A stretch of 64,000 nucleotides of DNA from Azoarcus sp. CIB (GCF_001190925.1 NZ_CP011072.1:1178001-1242000), one strand, 5' to 3'; shown: positions 48,512-57,071, counted from the stretch's first letter. Numbers and translations are program-made. Notes: generated by a model not told the origin, from the letters alone.

Positions 48512-49276
48512 ATGCTCGACATCGCCATCGACCGCAAGGCCTACCCCGACCGCGGCGGGGCGCCCCACGTCGCGCTCGCGGGCCTGCACCTCGCGGCCGC
48601 GCCGGGGGAGTTCGTGTGCGTCGTCGGCCCCTCGGGCTGCGGCAAGAGCACGCTGCTCAACGTCGTCGGCGGGCTCGACCGCGACGTCGATGGCCGCGTG
48701 CGGCTCGCCGGCGCGGATGCCGCGCACGACATCGGCTTCATGTTCCAGGAGCCGCGCCTGATGCCCTGGCTCACGGTGCTGGACAACGTGCTCCTCGTCA
48801 CCGGGGCTTCGCCCGCGGCCAGACTGCGCGCATGCGAACTCCTCGCCGCGATGGGCCTCGGTGACGTGCTCGACGCCTTTCCGGGCCGCCTGTCCGGCGG
48901 CATGCAGCGCCGCGTAGCGCTCGCGCGTGCCTTCGTGATCGAGCCGAAGCTGCTGCTGATGGATGAGCCTTTCGTGTCGCTCGACGTGCCCACCGCCAAC
49001 CGCCTGCGCGCGATGCTGGTGGAACTGTGGCAGCGCTCCCGGGCGACGGTGCTCTTCGTCACCCACGATCTGCGCGAGGCGCTGGCGCTCGCCGACCGCA
49101 TCTGCTTTCTCTCGCCCGCCCCAGGGCGGGTCGTGCTCGAACTCCCCATCGTGCTGCCACGGCCGCGTCTGCCCGACGATGCGGCGGTGCAGACGCTCCA
49201 GGCGGAGCTTCTCGCGCAGCACCCCGAACTGCTTGCCGGACTCGCGACCAGCCCGGACGGGACCACGGATGAATGA
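48512..49276 (+). CDS. NitT/TauT-type ABC transporter ATPase
   Basis: 254 residues. Walker A GPSGCGKST, Q-loop FMFQEPRLMPWLTVLDN, signature LSGGMQRR, Walker B LLLMDEPFVSLD, switch His FVTHDLREAL. The Q-loop EPRLMPW is typical of SsuB/TauB ATPases. GGAGG precedes the ATG. It completes an importer with the two previous genes. The next ATPase start overlaps its stop by 8 bp. Confidence 0.9.
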   Translation: MLDIAIDRKAYPDRGGAPHVALAGLHLAAAPGEFVCVVGPSGCGKSTLLNVVGGLDRDVDGRVRLAGADAAHDIGFMFQEPRLMPWLTVLDNVLLVTGASPAARLRACELLAAMGLGDVLDAFPGRLSGGMQRRVALARAFVIEPKLLLMDEPFVSLDVPTANRLRAMLVELWQRSRATVLFVTHDLREALALADRICFLSPAPGRVVLELPIVLPRPRLPDDAAVQTLQAELLAQHPELLAGLATSPDGTTDE

Positions 49277-50069
49277 TCGTATGAGTATCGGCAGCGAAGG
49301 GCCGCAATCCGCATCCACGGCGCAGGAGGGGGGCGCCCTCCTGAAGCTGGCCGACGTGCGCAAGTCCTACGGCGCGCGCGAGGCATTGTGCGGCGTGAGC
49401 CTCGCCGTCGGCCGCGGCGAGTTCGTCGCGCTGCTGGGGCCCAACGGCGCGGGCAAGAGCACCCTGTTCCAGCTCCTCACCGGCCTGTTCAACGCCGACG
49501 CCGGTCGTATCGAAGTGTGCGGCCACGACATCCGCCACGACGCGGTCGCGGCGCTCGCGCACCTGGGCGTCGTGTTTCAGCAGAGCACGCTCGACCTCGA
49601 TCTGGGCGTCGCCGCGAACCTGAAATTCCACGCCGCGCTGCACGGCTTGGGTGGGCGACACGCACGCGAACGCGTCGCCGACGCGCTGGGCCGCCTCGGC
49701 CTCACCGAACGCGCGAACGACCCCGTGCGGGAGCTCTCCGGTGGCAACCGCCGCAAGGTCGAGCTTGCGCGTGCGCTGGTGCACGAGCCGGCCGTGCTGC
49801 TGATGGACGAGGCAACCGTCGGCCTCGACCCGGCCTCGCGCCGCCAGCTCCTCGACGAGGTGCTGGCGCTGCGTGCGCGCGGTGTCGGCGTGCTTTGGGC
49901 GACCCACCTTGTCGATGAGGCAGAGGCCGCCGACCGCGTCATCGTGCTGCACCGCGGCCAGATCCTCGCCGAGGGCGCCCCGCAGGCACTCGCCGCGCAG
50001 GCCGGCACGGCCACCCTCGCCGACGCCTTCCTGCAGATGACCGGCGGCGGCAGCGAGCGCAGCGACTGA
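49269..50069 (+). CDS. PQQ-dependent alcohol dehydrogenase system ABC ATPase (PedB-like)
   Basis: 266 residues from ATG 49269 (ATG 49281 also possible). ABC-2-type export ATPase with Walker A GPNGAGKST, the VVFQQSTLDLDLGVAANLKFHAALHGL region, signature LSGGNRRK, Walker B LLMDEATVGLDP and WATHLVDEAE. Followed by a beta-propeller, a binding protein and an ABC-2 permease, it matches the transporter set found near quinoprotein alcohol dehydrogenases. In Pseudomonas putida a related set (PedA1A2BC) supports growth at low lanthanide levels. Confidence 0.85.
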   Translation: MNDRMSIGSEGPQSASTAQEGGALLKLADVRKSYGAREALCGVSLAVGRGEFVALLGPNGAGKSTLFQLLTGLFNADAGRIEVCGHDIRHDAVAALAHLGVVFQQSTLDLDLGVAANLKFHAALHGLGGRHARERVADALGRLGLTERANDPVRELSGGNRRKVELARALVHEPAVLLMDEATVGLDPASRRQLLDEVLALRARGVGVLWATHLVDEAEAADRVIVLHRGQILAEGAPQALAAQAGTATLADAFLQMTGGGSERSD

Positions 50070-50124
50070 ACGCCTACAAACCAAAAAAACCGTCCTGGAA
50101 ATCCGACCCCGAGAGGAGACCCGC

Positions 50125-51102
50125 TTGATTCCCCGCACCCGACTCATCGCCGCCGGCGTCCTCGCGCTCGCTGCCGGCGCCGCCACCGCCAAGGGCACCG
50201 GCTACGTGTTCGTCAGCAGCGAGAACGACCATGCCGTGACCGTGCTCGACAGCAAGACCTGGCAGGTCGTGAAGACCATCGCCACCGGCCAGCGCCCGCG
50301 CGACATGCGCCTGTCGCCCGACGGCAGCCAGATCTATGTGGTCGCGAGCAAGGCCAACCGCGTCGACGTCATCGACATCGCCCAGCTCAAGGTGAGCCAC
50401 AGCATCCCCGTCGGCGAGGATCCGGAGATGTTCGACCTCTCGCCCGACGGCAAGCGCCTCTACGTCTCGAACGAGGAGGGCGCGCAGGTGTCCGTGATCG
50501 ATGTCGCGACGAAGAAGTCGGTCGCGCGTATCGAGGTCGGCGAGGAGCCCGAAGGGGTGCGCCTGTCGCCCGACGGCAAGCGCGTGTATGCGACCTCCGA
50601 GGTCGCGAACATGGTGCACGTCATCGACACCACGACCCACAAGATCCTCGCCAACGTCGTCGTCGCCAACCGCCCGCGCCGCTTCGCGATGACGCCGGAC
50701 GGCGCCGAAGTGTGGGTCACCTCCGAACTCGGCGGCAAGGTCACGGTGCTCGACGGCGCCACGAACGCGGTCAAGGCCACGATCGCCTTCACGCCCAAGG
50801 GCTTCCGCGCCGACGATGTCACCCCCGTCGGCATCGCGATGACGGGCGACGGCAAGACCGCGTACGTCACGCTCGGGCGCGCCAACCACATTGCCGTCGT
50901 CGATGTCGCCAGTCGCAAGGTGCAGGACTACGTGCTCGTGGGCAACCGCGCCTGGGGTGCGAGCCTGAACCGCAACGGCAGCCTGCTCTTCGTCGCCAAC
51001 GGCCTGTCCGACGACATCTCCATCGTCGACACCAAGACCCGCAAGGTGCTGCGCTCGGTGCCGGTCGGGCGCGTGCCGCACACCGTCGTGATCGACGACT
51101 GA
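50125..51102 (+). CDS. PQQ-dependent catabolism-associated beta-propeller protein
   Basis: 325 residues, TTG start at 50125 with GAGAGGAG upstream. A signal peptide (MIPRTRLIAAGVLALAAGAATA) is followed by seven YVTN-type beta-propeller repeats, each with an LSPDGKRLY-like strand and VIDxxTxK turn. It is periplasmic and part of the transporter set with the genes on either side. It probably binds a ligand or scaffolds the binding protein; its role is not proven. Confidence 0.88.
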   Translation: MIPRTRLIAAGVLALAAGAATAKGTGYVFVSSENDHAVTVLDSKTWQVVKTIATGQRPRDMRLSPDGSQIYVVASKANRVDVIDIAQLKVSHSIPVGEDPEMFDLSPDGKRLYVSNEEGAQVSVIDVATKKSVARIEVGEEPEGVRLSPDGKRVYATSEVANMVHVIDTTTHKILANVVVANRPRRFAMTPDGAEVWVTSELGGKVTVLDGATNAVKATIAFTPKGFRADDVTPVGIAMTGDGKTAYVTLGRANHIAVVDVASRKVQDYVLVGNRAWGASLNRNGSLLFVANGLSDDISIVDTKTRKVLRSVPVGRVPHTVVIDD

Positions 51103-51115
51103 GGGCGGACGACCC

Positions 51116-52303
51116 ATGCGCACCCGCCCGAACCTGCTCCTGCGAGTCGTCCTCGGCAGCCTCGCCGCGCTCGTCGCCGCCTCCGCGTTCGCGGCGACCA
51201 GCGTGCGCCTCGCCCACCTCGAACTCGAAACCGATTCCCGCTACGACGAGACGAAGCTCTTCTTCCGCGGCCTCGCCCAGCCCCTCGGTCGGCCCTTCGC
51301 CGGCGCGGAGGTCGCGCTGCGCGAGGCGCGTTTCGTCGGCCAGGCGGTGGGCGCCGAATTCGCGCTCGAACGCGTCACCGGCGCCGATGCGAAGGCGCTT
51401 CTCGCCGCGATCGACAAGCTCAACAAGGAAGGGGTGCGCTACTTCCTCCTCGATGCGCCCGGCGCCGTCGTCGCCGAGCTCGCCAAAGCCGTGCGGGGCA
51501 GGGAGCTCCTGCTCTTCAACGTCTCCGCCCCCGACGACGCACTGCGCCAGGCGCAGTGCCAGCCGAACCTGCTGCACACGCTGCCCAACGACGCGATGCG
51601 CATGGACGCGCTCGCGCAGTACCTGGTGTCGAAGAAGTGGCGCAACGTCCTGATGCTCGAAGGCCCGCGCCCCGAGGACAAGCTCGTGGCGGAAGCCTTC
51701 GACCGCGCCGCCAAACGCTTCGGCCTGAAACTCGTCGAGCGCCGCCCCTTCGTGCTCTCCAACGACCCGCGCCAGCGCGACCAAGGCAACGTCGCGCTGC
51801 TCACGGCCGGCAGTGAGCACGACGTCGTCTTCGTTGCCGACAGCGACGGCGAGTTCGCGCGCAGCGTTCCCTACCGCACGGTGCGCCCGCGCCTCGTGGT
51901 CGGCACCGAAGGCCTCGCCGCGGCCGCGTGGTCCTGGGCGTGGGAGCGCCACGGTGCACCGCAATTGAACAGTCGCCTCGAGAAACACGCCGGCCGCAAG
52001 ATGGCCGACCCCGACTGGGCCGCGTGGATGGCGGTGAAGGCGGTTGTCGAGGCGGTCGTGCGCACGCAGAACGGCCCCTTCGGAACGGTCGCGAAATACC
52101 TCAAGAGCGAGGAGATCACGCTCGACGGCTTCAAGGGCAACCGCCTCGGCTTCCGCGCCTGGGACAACCAGCTGCGCCAGCCCGTGCTGCTCGCGACCCA
52201 CAACGCGGTCATCGAGCGCGCGCCGATCGCGGGTTTCCTGCATCCGACCAACAACCTGGACACCCTCGGCTTCGACCAGCGCGATAGCCGCTGCGCGTTC
52301 TGA
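51116..52303 (+). CDS. PQQ-dependent alcohol dehydrogenase system binding protein
   Basis: 395 residues with a signal peptide (about 1-28, ending SAFAATS). The fold looks like branched-chain amino acid type (periplasmic binding type I) proteins: RYFLLDAPGAVVAELAKAV, FNVSAPDDALRQAQCQPNLLHTLPND and KKWRNVLMLEGPRPEDKLVAEAF. Such proteins occur beside quinoprotein alcohol dehydrogenases with an ABC-2 permease. It starts 13 bp after the propeller gene and is followed 16 bp later by the permease. Confidence 0.87.
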   Translation: MRTRPNLLLRVVLGSLAALVAASAFAATSVRLAHLELETDSRYDETKLFFRGLAQPLGRPFAGAEVALREARFVGQAVGAEFALERVTGADAKALLAAIDKLNKEGVRYFLLDAPGAVVAELAKAVRGRELLLFNVSAPDDALRQAQCQPNLLHTLPNDAMRMDALAQYLVSKKWRNVLMLEGPRPEDKLVAEAFDRAAKRFGLKLVERRPFVLSNDPRQRDQGNVALLTAGSEHDVVFVADSDGEFARSVPYRTVRPRLVVGTEGLAAAAWSWAWERHGAPQLNSRLEKHAGRKMADPDWAAWMAVKAVVEAVVRTQNGPFGTVAKYLKSEEITLDGFKGNRLGFRAWDNQLRQPVLLATHNAVIERAPIAGFLHPTNNLDTLGFDQRDSRCAF

Positions 52304-52319
52304 ATCGGGACCCCGCCCC

Positions 52320-53132
52320 ATGAGACTCTCCCACGCGTGGCTCGCGCTGCAGGCGATCACCGGCCGCGAAATCGCCAAGTTCGTGCGCCAGGGCGGGCGC
52401 TTCGCCTCGGCGCTGGTGCGGCCGCTGCTGTGGCTCGTCGTCTTTGCGGCGGGCTTCCAGAACGTCTTCGGCGTGTCGATCATCCCGCCCTACGACACCT
52501 ATATCCCGTACCAGGTCTACATCGTGCCGGGCCTATTGGGCATGGTGCTGCTCTTCAACGGCATGCAGTCTTCGCTGGCGATGGTGTACGACCGCGAGAT
52601 GGGGATGATGCGACTCTTGCTGACTGCGCCGCTGCCGCGCAGCTTCCTCCTCTTCGCCAAGCTTCTCGCGGGCACCCTGCTGTCGGTGCTGCAGGCCTAC
52701 GTCTTCCTCGTGATCGCGTTTTTCTTCGGCGTCGAGGTGCCGTGGGCGGGCTGGCTCACCGCGCTGCCCGTGATCGTCCTCGCGGGCATGATGCTCGGTG
52801 CGCTAGGGCTGCTGCTGTCCGTGCAGGTGCGTCAGCTCGAAAACTTCGCCGGCACGATGAATTTCGTCATCTTCCCGATGTTCTTCGTCTCGCCCGCGCT
52901 GTATCCGCTGTGGAAACTCGAGGAATCCGGTGCCGCCATCGTACATGCGGTCGCGCAGTGGAACCCCTTTACGCACGCGGTCGAGGCGATCCGCTTCGCG
53001 CTCTACGGCCAGCTCGCCGCGACCTCGCTCGCGATCGTCGCCGGCTGCCTCGCCGTGTTCTTCACGCTCGCGGTACGCGGCTACGATCCGCAACGCGGCA
53101 TGCTGAAGCGGGCGGGCGGCAAACCGGCTTGA
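52320..53132 (+). CDS. ABC-2 type permease of the PQQ alcohol system (PedC-like)
   Basis: 270 residues from ATG 52320, six membrane helices. ABC-2 features: GLLGMVLLFNGMQSSLAMVYDREMGMMRLLLTAPLPRSFLLFAKLLAGT, then the central FPMFFVSPALYPLWKL. It forms the membrane part of the transporter with the ATPase at 49269. Last gene of the rightward operon; a partial palindromic element follows 25 bp after the stop. Confidence 0.88.
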   Translation: MRLSHAWLALQAITGREIAKFVRQGGRFASALVRPLLWLVVFAAGFQNVFGVSIIPPYDTYIPYQVYIVPGLLGMVLLFNGMQSSLAMVYDREMGMMRLLLTAPLPRSFLLFAKLLAGTLLSVLQAYVFLVIAFFFGVEVPWAGWLTALPVIVLAGMMLGALGLLLSVQVRQLENFAGTMNFVIFPMFFVSPALYPLWKLEESGAAIVHAVAQWNPFTHAVEAIRFALYGQLAATSLAIVAGCLAVFFTLAVRGYDPQRGMLKRAGGKPA

Positions 53133-53157
53133 CGGAGGCGGGCGAGGGAAGCGATCC

Positions 53158-53195
53158 CGTAGGGCGGAAAAGCGCAGCGCCTTCCGCCGCATGGC
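53158..53195 (+). repeat. half copy of the GTAGGGCGG palindromic element
   Basis: CGTAGGGCGGAAAAGCGCAG then CGCCTTCCGCC, a shorter relative of the 98-bp elements with only the left half. It lies just after the permease stop. Confidence 0.6.
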
Positions 53196-53291
53196 AGGGG
53201 TGATCGGAGCGCATGCGGCGGAGCAGTTGGCAAACTCGGCCTTCGCTCGTCCGTCCAGCCGGAATTGCGCCGACGACGCGGAAAACGCCTC

Positions 53292-53327
53292 TGTTTCAAT
53301 GCGGAGCAGGTGCTCCAAAACGGAACA
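53292..53327. promoter_or_regulatory. orphan activator site D
   Basis: TGTTTC, 5 bp, GGAGCA, GG, TGCTCC, AAAAC, GGAACA: all four half-sites are close to consensus, and the right palindrome is identical to that of site A. No -24/-12 element or gene start lies within about 150 bp on either strand, since both flanking operons end here. Confidence 0.6.
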
Positions 53328-53343
53328 ACGAGATCAAAAACAA

Positions 53344-53397
53344 GCCGGATGTTCAGCAAAACCGTGCATAGGTTTTGCTGAACATCCGGCAATTTTT
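53344..53397. terminator. 20-bp perfect-stem bidirectional terminator
   Basis: Arms 53344-53363 and 53371-53390 pair without mismatch (start GCCGGATGTTCAGC), loop GTGCATA. T-rich runs follow on both strands (AATTTTTC to the right, TTGTTTTTG on the minus strand). It separates two converging operons. Confidence 0.9.
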
Positions 53398-53424
53398 CAG
53401 GGCGCCGAGTGCCCCGAAAGTCGT

Positions 53425-54267
53425 TCAGGGAACTCTGTGCGTGACCCCGTGGGCCGAGAAGATCCGCCCAAGCTCGCCCGACCGTTGCAGGTCCGCCAGC
53501 GCCGCCGCCAGCGCCGCCGCCAGCTCCTTGCTGTCGGCCTTCACGGCCATGCCGAGCGGCCAGCCTTTCACACGCAACTCGGGCATGGTCAGCGCATCGA
53601 TCGCGAACTGCCTGTGCTCCTTCATCGCCGCTTCCAGCTGGCTGCGCGGGGCCATCACGGCACTGACTTCGCCCTTCGCCATCGCGGCTGCCGCGTCGGC
53701 AACGCTGCGGAAATGCACGACGTTGTCGCGCAGCCGGCCATTCAGCACGTGCAACATGAAGTCGCTCGCGTGCGTGTCGAGCTCGACGCCGATCTTCTCG
53801 CGTGTAAATACTTCGAAGGCCACCGCGGCCGAACCCGACACCGACGGCACGCGCTCTGGATTGCGCGCGATCGCGATCGTCTCGAGGTGATAGGGGCCGA
53901 AGATCGCCACCTTGTCGTTCTGTGCCGCGAACTGCGCATCCACGGGCACATGCAGCATCACGTCGGCCGGACGCCCGCCGAGGTAGTGCCCTTTCCACAC
54001 CATGTTGCGCAGGTCGTCGCTCATGTTCTCGTCGGGCGGGAACTCGACGATCTCCGCGCGCATCCCCAGGCGCTCGGCCAGGGACTGCGCGAGGGCCACG
54101 TCGATGCCCTTGCCGCGTGCCGAGAAGGGCGCGTAGTCGGCATACACGGCCACCCGCAGGGTGCCCGCCTGCTGCACTTCGGGCTGTGCGGCCGCGTGGG
54201 CCGGGAGCAGGGCGCCTGCCAGCAGGGCGCCCGCGCCGATCAGGAATGCGCGTCGTTCATTTCTCAC
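53425..54267 (-). CDS. quinoprotein dehydrogenase-associated extracellular solute-binding protein
   Basis: 280 residues from GTG 54267, overlapping the cytochrome gene by 11 bp. Twin-arginine-like start (RNERRAFLIGAGALLAGALL). SBP_bac_3 fold: GTLRVAVYADYAPFS, GIDVALAQSLAERLGM, and WPLGMAVKADSKEL. Proteins of this group accompany methanol and ethanol quinoprotein dehydrogenases (MxaJ-like) and may help maturation or donor access rather than import. No permease is next to it. Confidence 0.88.
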   Translation of the reverse strand: MRNERRAFLIGAGALLAGALLPAHAAAQPEVQQAGTLRVAVYADYAPFSARGKGIDVALAQSLAERLGMRAEIVEFPPDENMSDDLRNMVWKGHYLGGRPADVMLHVPVDAQFAAQNDKVAIFGPYHLETIAIARNPERVPSVSGSAAVAFEVFTREKIGVELDTHASDFMLHVLNGRLRDNVVHFRSVADAAAAMAKGEVSAVMAPRSQLEAAMKEHRQFAIDALTMPELRVKGWPLGMAVKADSKELAAALAAALADLQRSGELGRIFSAHGVTHRVP

Positions 54268-54718
54268 GTACGGTCTCCAGCCAGGCCTTGATTGCCCACA
54301 TCGCCTCCTGCGACAGCATGCCCTCGAACGGCGGCATATACACCGCGCCGTTGCGGCTCACGCCATTGCGGATGCGCTGCAGGAAATATTCGTCCGTTTC
54401 GGGCGCGATGTCGAGCTTGCGCAGATCCGGCGCGATGCCGCCCGAGACCGCACCGAGGCCGTGGCAGCGCGCGCAGTTCTGGTTGAAGGCCGAATCGCCG
54501 ATGCGGATCGCCTCCGCGTTGTCGCGGTAGGGGTTCACCGCACGCCATTCCTCGCCGAGCTTGGGCAGCGTCGATACATCCACCGCCTGCGGCGTCACGT
54601 CGCCGTGTGCGTGGGCCAGTCCCGCTCCGAGCGCGAGTCCCGCGGCGAGGGCCGCTGCGCGCAGTTTGCGGGTCAATGTCTCCTTGTCGTTGTACTTATC
54701 CACCTTCTGATTCCTCAT
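54257..54718 (-). CDS. cytochrome c-550, PedF-like electron acceptor
   Basis: About 153 residues from ATG 54718; a GTG at 54703 or TTG at 54676 with better RBS are alternatives. Signal peptide RKLRAAALAAGLALGAGLAHA, then one haem site CARCH and a distal Met in the YMPPFEGMLS segment. It matches the PedF/ExaB-type cytochrome that takes electrons from quinoprotein alcohol dehydrogenase. Co-transcribed with the solute-binding protein from a consensus sigma-54 promoter at 54762-54777. Confidence 0.87.
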   Translation of the reverse strand: MRNQKVDKYNDKETLTRKLRAAALAAGLALGAGLAHAHGDVTPQAVDVSTLPKLGEEWRAVNPYRDNAEAIRIGDSAFNQNCARCHGLGAVSGGIAPDLRKLDIAPETDEYFLQRIRNGVSRNGAVYMPPFEGMLSQEAMWAIKAWLETVREK

Positions 54719-54761
54719 CTCTGATTGACGACGCCCGGAGTGCCGGATCTGCACGGTCCTT

Positions 54762-54777
54762 CGCAAGCCCTGTGCCA
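54762..54777 (-). promoter_or_regulatory. sigma-54 promoter for the cytochrome c-550 operon
   Basis: Minus strand: TGGCAC A GGGC TTGC G, matching the -24/-12 consensus apart from the last base. It lies about 45-60 bp before the possible start codons of the cytochrome gene and 105 bp from activator site E. Confidence 0.8.
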
Positions 54778-54835
54778 CGTCGACCGAGCGATCCGGAATC
54801 CTGCGTATTTCCTTGGTAAGGCGCCTGAAAGCTGC

Positions 54836-54851
54836 TGGCAGGAAAATTGCT
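54836..54851 (+). promoter_or_regulatory. sigma-54 promoter for the AcoR-type activator gene
   Basis: TGGCAG G AAAA TTGC T, one mismatch to the consensus, spacing exact. It faces the activator gene at 54971. Site E lies just downstream of it, so binding there could repress this promoter while activating the divergent one. Confidence 0.7.
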
Positions 54852-54881
54852 CCTCTGTTGTTGCCGGGTCGGATGAACGAT

Positions 54882-54917
54882 TGCTTCGACCTGGTGCAGG
54901 TGCTACTTTCTGACACA
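54882..54917. promoter_or_regulatory. candidate activator site E
   Basis: TGCTTC, 5 bp, GGTGCA, GG, TGCTAC, 5 bp, GACACA. It has the four-half-site geometry of sites C and D with several mismatches. Located between the divergent cytochrome and activator genes. Confidence 0.5.
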
Positions 54918-54970
54918 AGGGACAAACAAAAAAATAGTCCCCAAAGTGACGCGCAGGAGAGGAGGAGAAG

Positions 54971-57040
54971 ATGGCCGTATTGCCGCAATTGCGGGATCGC
55001 CGCGAGAACACCATTTCGGACGCGCGACGATTTTTCTTCGAGCTTGGCCAGACGCCGGAGGCCGGGCTCGCCCCTCCTGTGCTGCGTTCCTGGCAGCGCT
55101 GTCGCACCGGCGGGCTCGACCACCTCGATGCCTACCTGATCGACCCCGCCGGCCGCGCCCAGCTCTCCGACGCACGCGACCGCAGTGCGCGGCTGCTGGA
55201 GCACGCGGGCGGGATCATGGAACACGTGTTCGAACAGATCCGCGCCTCGGGCAGCATGGTCATCCTCGCCGACACGAAGGGCATGATCCTGCACTGCCTC
55301 GGCGACCCCGATTTCGTCGGCCGCGCGCAACGCGTCGCACTCCAGCCGGGCGCATCGTGGGACGAAACCTTCCGCGGCACCAATGCGATCGGCACCGCGA
55401 TCCTCGAAGGCGCACCGGTCGAAATCCACGGCGCCGAGCACTACCTGGAACGCAATGGCTTTTTGACCTGCAGTGCCGCGCCGGTGTTCAACGCACAAGG
55501 GTGCATCGCCGGTGTGCTGGATATCTCGGGCGACTCGCGCAGCAACCAGCGCCATACGCTGGGCCTCGTGCGCCTTTCGGTGCAGTTGCTCGAAAAGCGG
55601 CTCTTCGAGGCAGAGTTCGCCAAGGAAATCCGCATCGCCTTCCATCCGCGCCCCGAATACGTCGGCAGCCTGCAGGAAGCGATGCTCGCGGTCGATGCCG
55701 ACGGCCGCATCGTCGGCGCCAACCCCGTCGCGCGCGAATGGCTGGGGCTTACGGCCGGGCTCGCCGACGCACCGTCCTTCGGCACGCTCTTCCGCGCCGG
55801 CTTCGGCCAGGTGCTCGACCGTGCCGCCAACGCGCCCGACGACCTGCTGCTGCTCGAAATGCGACGCGGCGATGCCGTATACGTGCAGGTGCGCGGCCAC
55901 CGGCGGACGCGCCCGGAAGTCCATGCGCCCAGATTGCAGGAAACTGCCCCGGCGTCGGCGAAGGGGGGAGCGAAAAACCCGGAGGGTTCGAAGGTCCGCA
56001 TCACCCTCGACTGCCTTGCGACCGGCGACGCCCGCCTGCAACTCGCGCTCGACCGCGCGCGCCGCGTCCAGGGCAAGGACATCCCGCTGCTGATCCAGGG
56101 CGAATCGGGTGTCGGCAAGGAACTCTTCGCGCGTGCCTTCCACAACAGCGGCGTGCGCAGCGACGGCCCCTTCGTCGCGCTCAACTGTGCGGCGATTCCC
56201 GAAAACCTCATCGAATCGGAACTCTTCGGCTACGTCGGCGGCTCCTTCACCGGCGCGCGGCGCGAGGGCGCGGTCGGCAAGCTGCAGCAGGCCCACGGCG
56301 GCACGCTGTTCCTCGATGAAATCGGCGACATGCCGCTCGGCATGCAGGCGCGCCTGCTGCGCGTGCTGCAGGAGCGCAGCGTCACGCCGATCGGTTCGAT
56401 GAAATCCATCCCGGTCGACATCTCCCTCGTGTGCGCAACGCACCGCGTGCTGCGCGACGCCGTAAAGCAGGGCGTGTTCCGCGAGGATCTCTACTACCGC
56501 GTCAACAGCCTCACCGTCACCCTGCCGCCGCTGCGCGATCGCACCGACGTCCGCCGTATCGTGCTGAACCTGCTCGAGATCGAAGCGGCCGACCGGCGGC
56601 GCGGGCCGCTCGGCATCAGCGAAGAGGTCATGGACTTCTTCGAACGCTACCCTTGGCCGGGCAATGTCCGCCAGCTCCAGAACGTCATCCGCGTCGCGGT
56701 CGCGCTGCTCGACGACAACGAGGACGAGATCGCGTCGATCCATCTGCCCGAGGAGCTCTTCGGTATCGACGGCGGGGACGACATTTCGGAGCCCGCCACG
56801 CGACCAGCGGTCGCGATGGCCCCGGCTTACGCCTCGCCTTTTGGCGCCGCAGTGCCCACGGCGGCCGCTGCGCTTGCCCCCTCGGCACCCGCACCCGGCG
56901 CCCCGCGCAGTCTGGATGAAATCGAACTCGAAGCGATCACCACGGTCATGCGCGAGGTGGGCGGAAACGTCTCGGCCGCTGCGCGCAGGCTGGGCGTCAG
57001 CCGCAATACGCTCTACCGCAAACTCGGCAAGTTGAACTGA
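54971..57040 (+). CDS. AcoR-type sigma-54-dependent transcriptional activator
   Basis: 689 residues, AGGAGAGGAGGAG upstream. N-terminal domain with SWQRCRTGG, GAF domain with DETFRGTNAIGTA, PAS-like middle, then an intact AAA+ domain: Walker A GESGVGKE (about 377), GSFTGA loop (about 424, Ser variant of GAFTGA), Walker B LFLDEIGD, arginine finger region FREDLYYRVN, and C-terminal Fis helix-turn-helix (NVSAAARRLGVSRNTLYRKL). It lies between the cytochrome operon and the aldehyde oxidoreductase operon, both with sigma-54 promoters, and is the best candidate for the activator of the whole regulon. Confidence 0.92.
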   Translation: MAVLPQLRDRRENTISDARRFFFELGQTPEAGLAPPVLRSWQRCRTGGLDHLDAYLIDPAGRAQLSDARDRSARLLEHAGGIMEHVFEQIRASGSMVILADTKGMILHCLGDPDFVGRAQRVALQPGASWDETFRGTNAIGTAILEGAPVEIHGAEHYLERNGFLTCSAAPVFNAQGCIAGVLDISGDSRSNQRHTLGLVRLSVQLLEKRLFEAEFAKEIRIAFHPRPEYVGSLQEAMLAVDADGRIVGANPVAREWLGLTAGLADAPSFGTLFRAGFGQVLDRAANAPDDLLLLEMRRGDAVYVQVRGHRRTRPEVHAPRLQETAPASAKGGAKNPEGSKVRITLDCLATGDARLQLALDRARRVQGKDIPLLIQGESGVGKELFARAFHNSGVRSDGPFVALNCAAIPENLIESELFGYVGGSFTGARREGAVGKLQQAHGGTLFLDEIGDMPLGMQARLLRVLQERSVTPIGSMKSIPVDISLVCATHRVLRDAVKQGVFREDLYYRVNSLTVTLPPLRDRTDVRRIVLNLLEIEAADRRRGPLGISEEVMDFFERYPWPGNVRQLQNVIRVAVALLDDNEDEIASIHLPEELFGIDGGDDISEPATRPAVAMAPAYASPFGAAVPTAAAALAPSAPAPGAPRSLDEIELEAITTVMREVGGNVSAAARRLGVSRNTLYRKLGKLN

Positions 57041-57050
57041 AGTGTGAAAA

Positions 57051-57067
57051 CCATGCTTGCGGCATGG
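57051..57067. promoter_or_regulatory. perfect palindrome abutting the aor promoter
   Basis: CCATGC TTGCG GCATGG, 6-bp arms and 5-bp spacer, ending 4 bp before the -24 box of the aor promoter. It could be a repressor site or a small hairpin ending the activator transcript. It does not match the TGTTCC-type sites. Confidence 0.45.
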
Positions 57068-57071
57068 TCAG

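Noticed and set aside
54719-56743. Long N-terminal extension of the cytochrome c-550 frame through the activator gene
   Set aside because: The extension is antisense to a clear AAA+ protein, and the cytochrome signal peptide begins near 54718.
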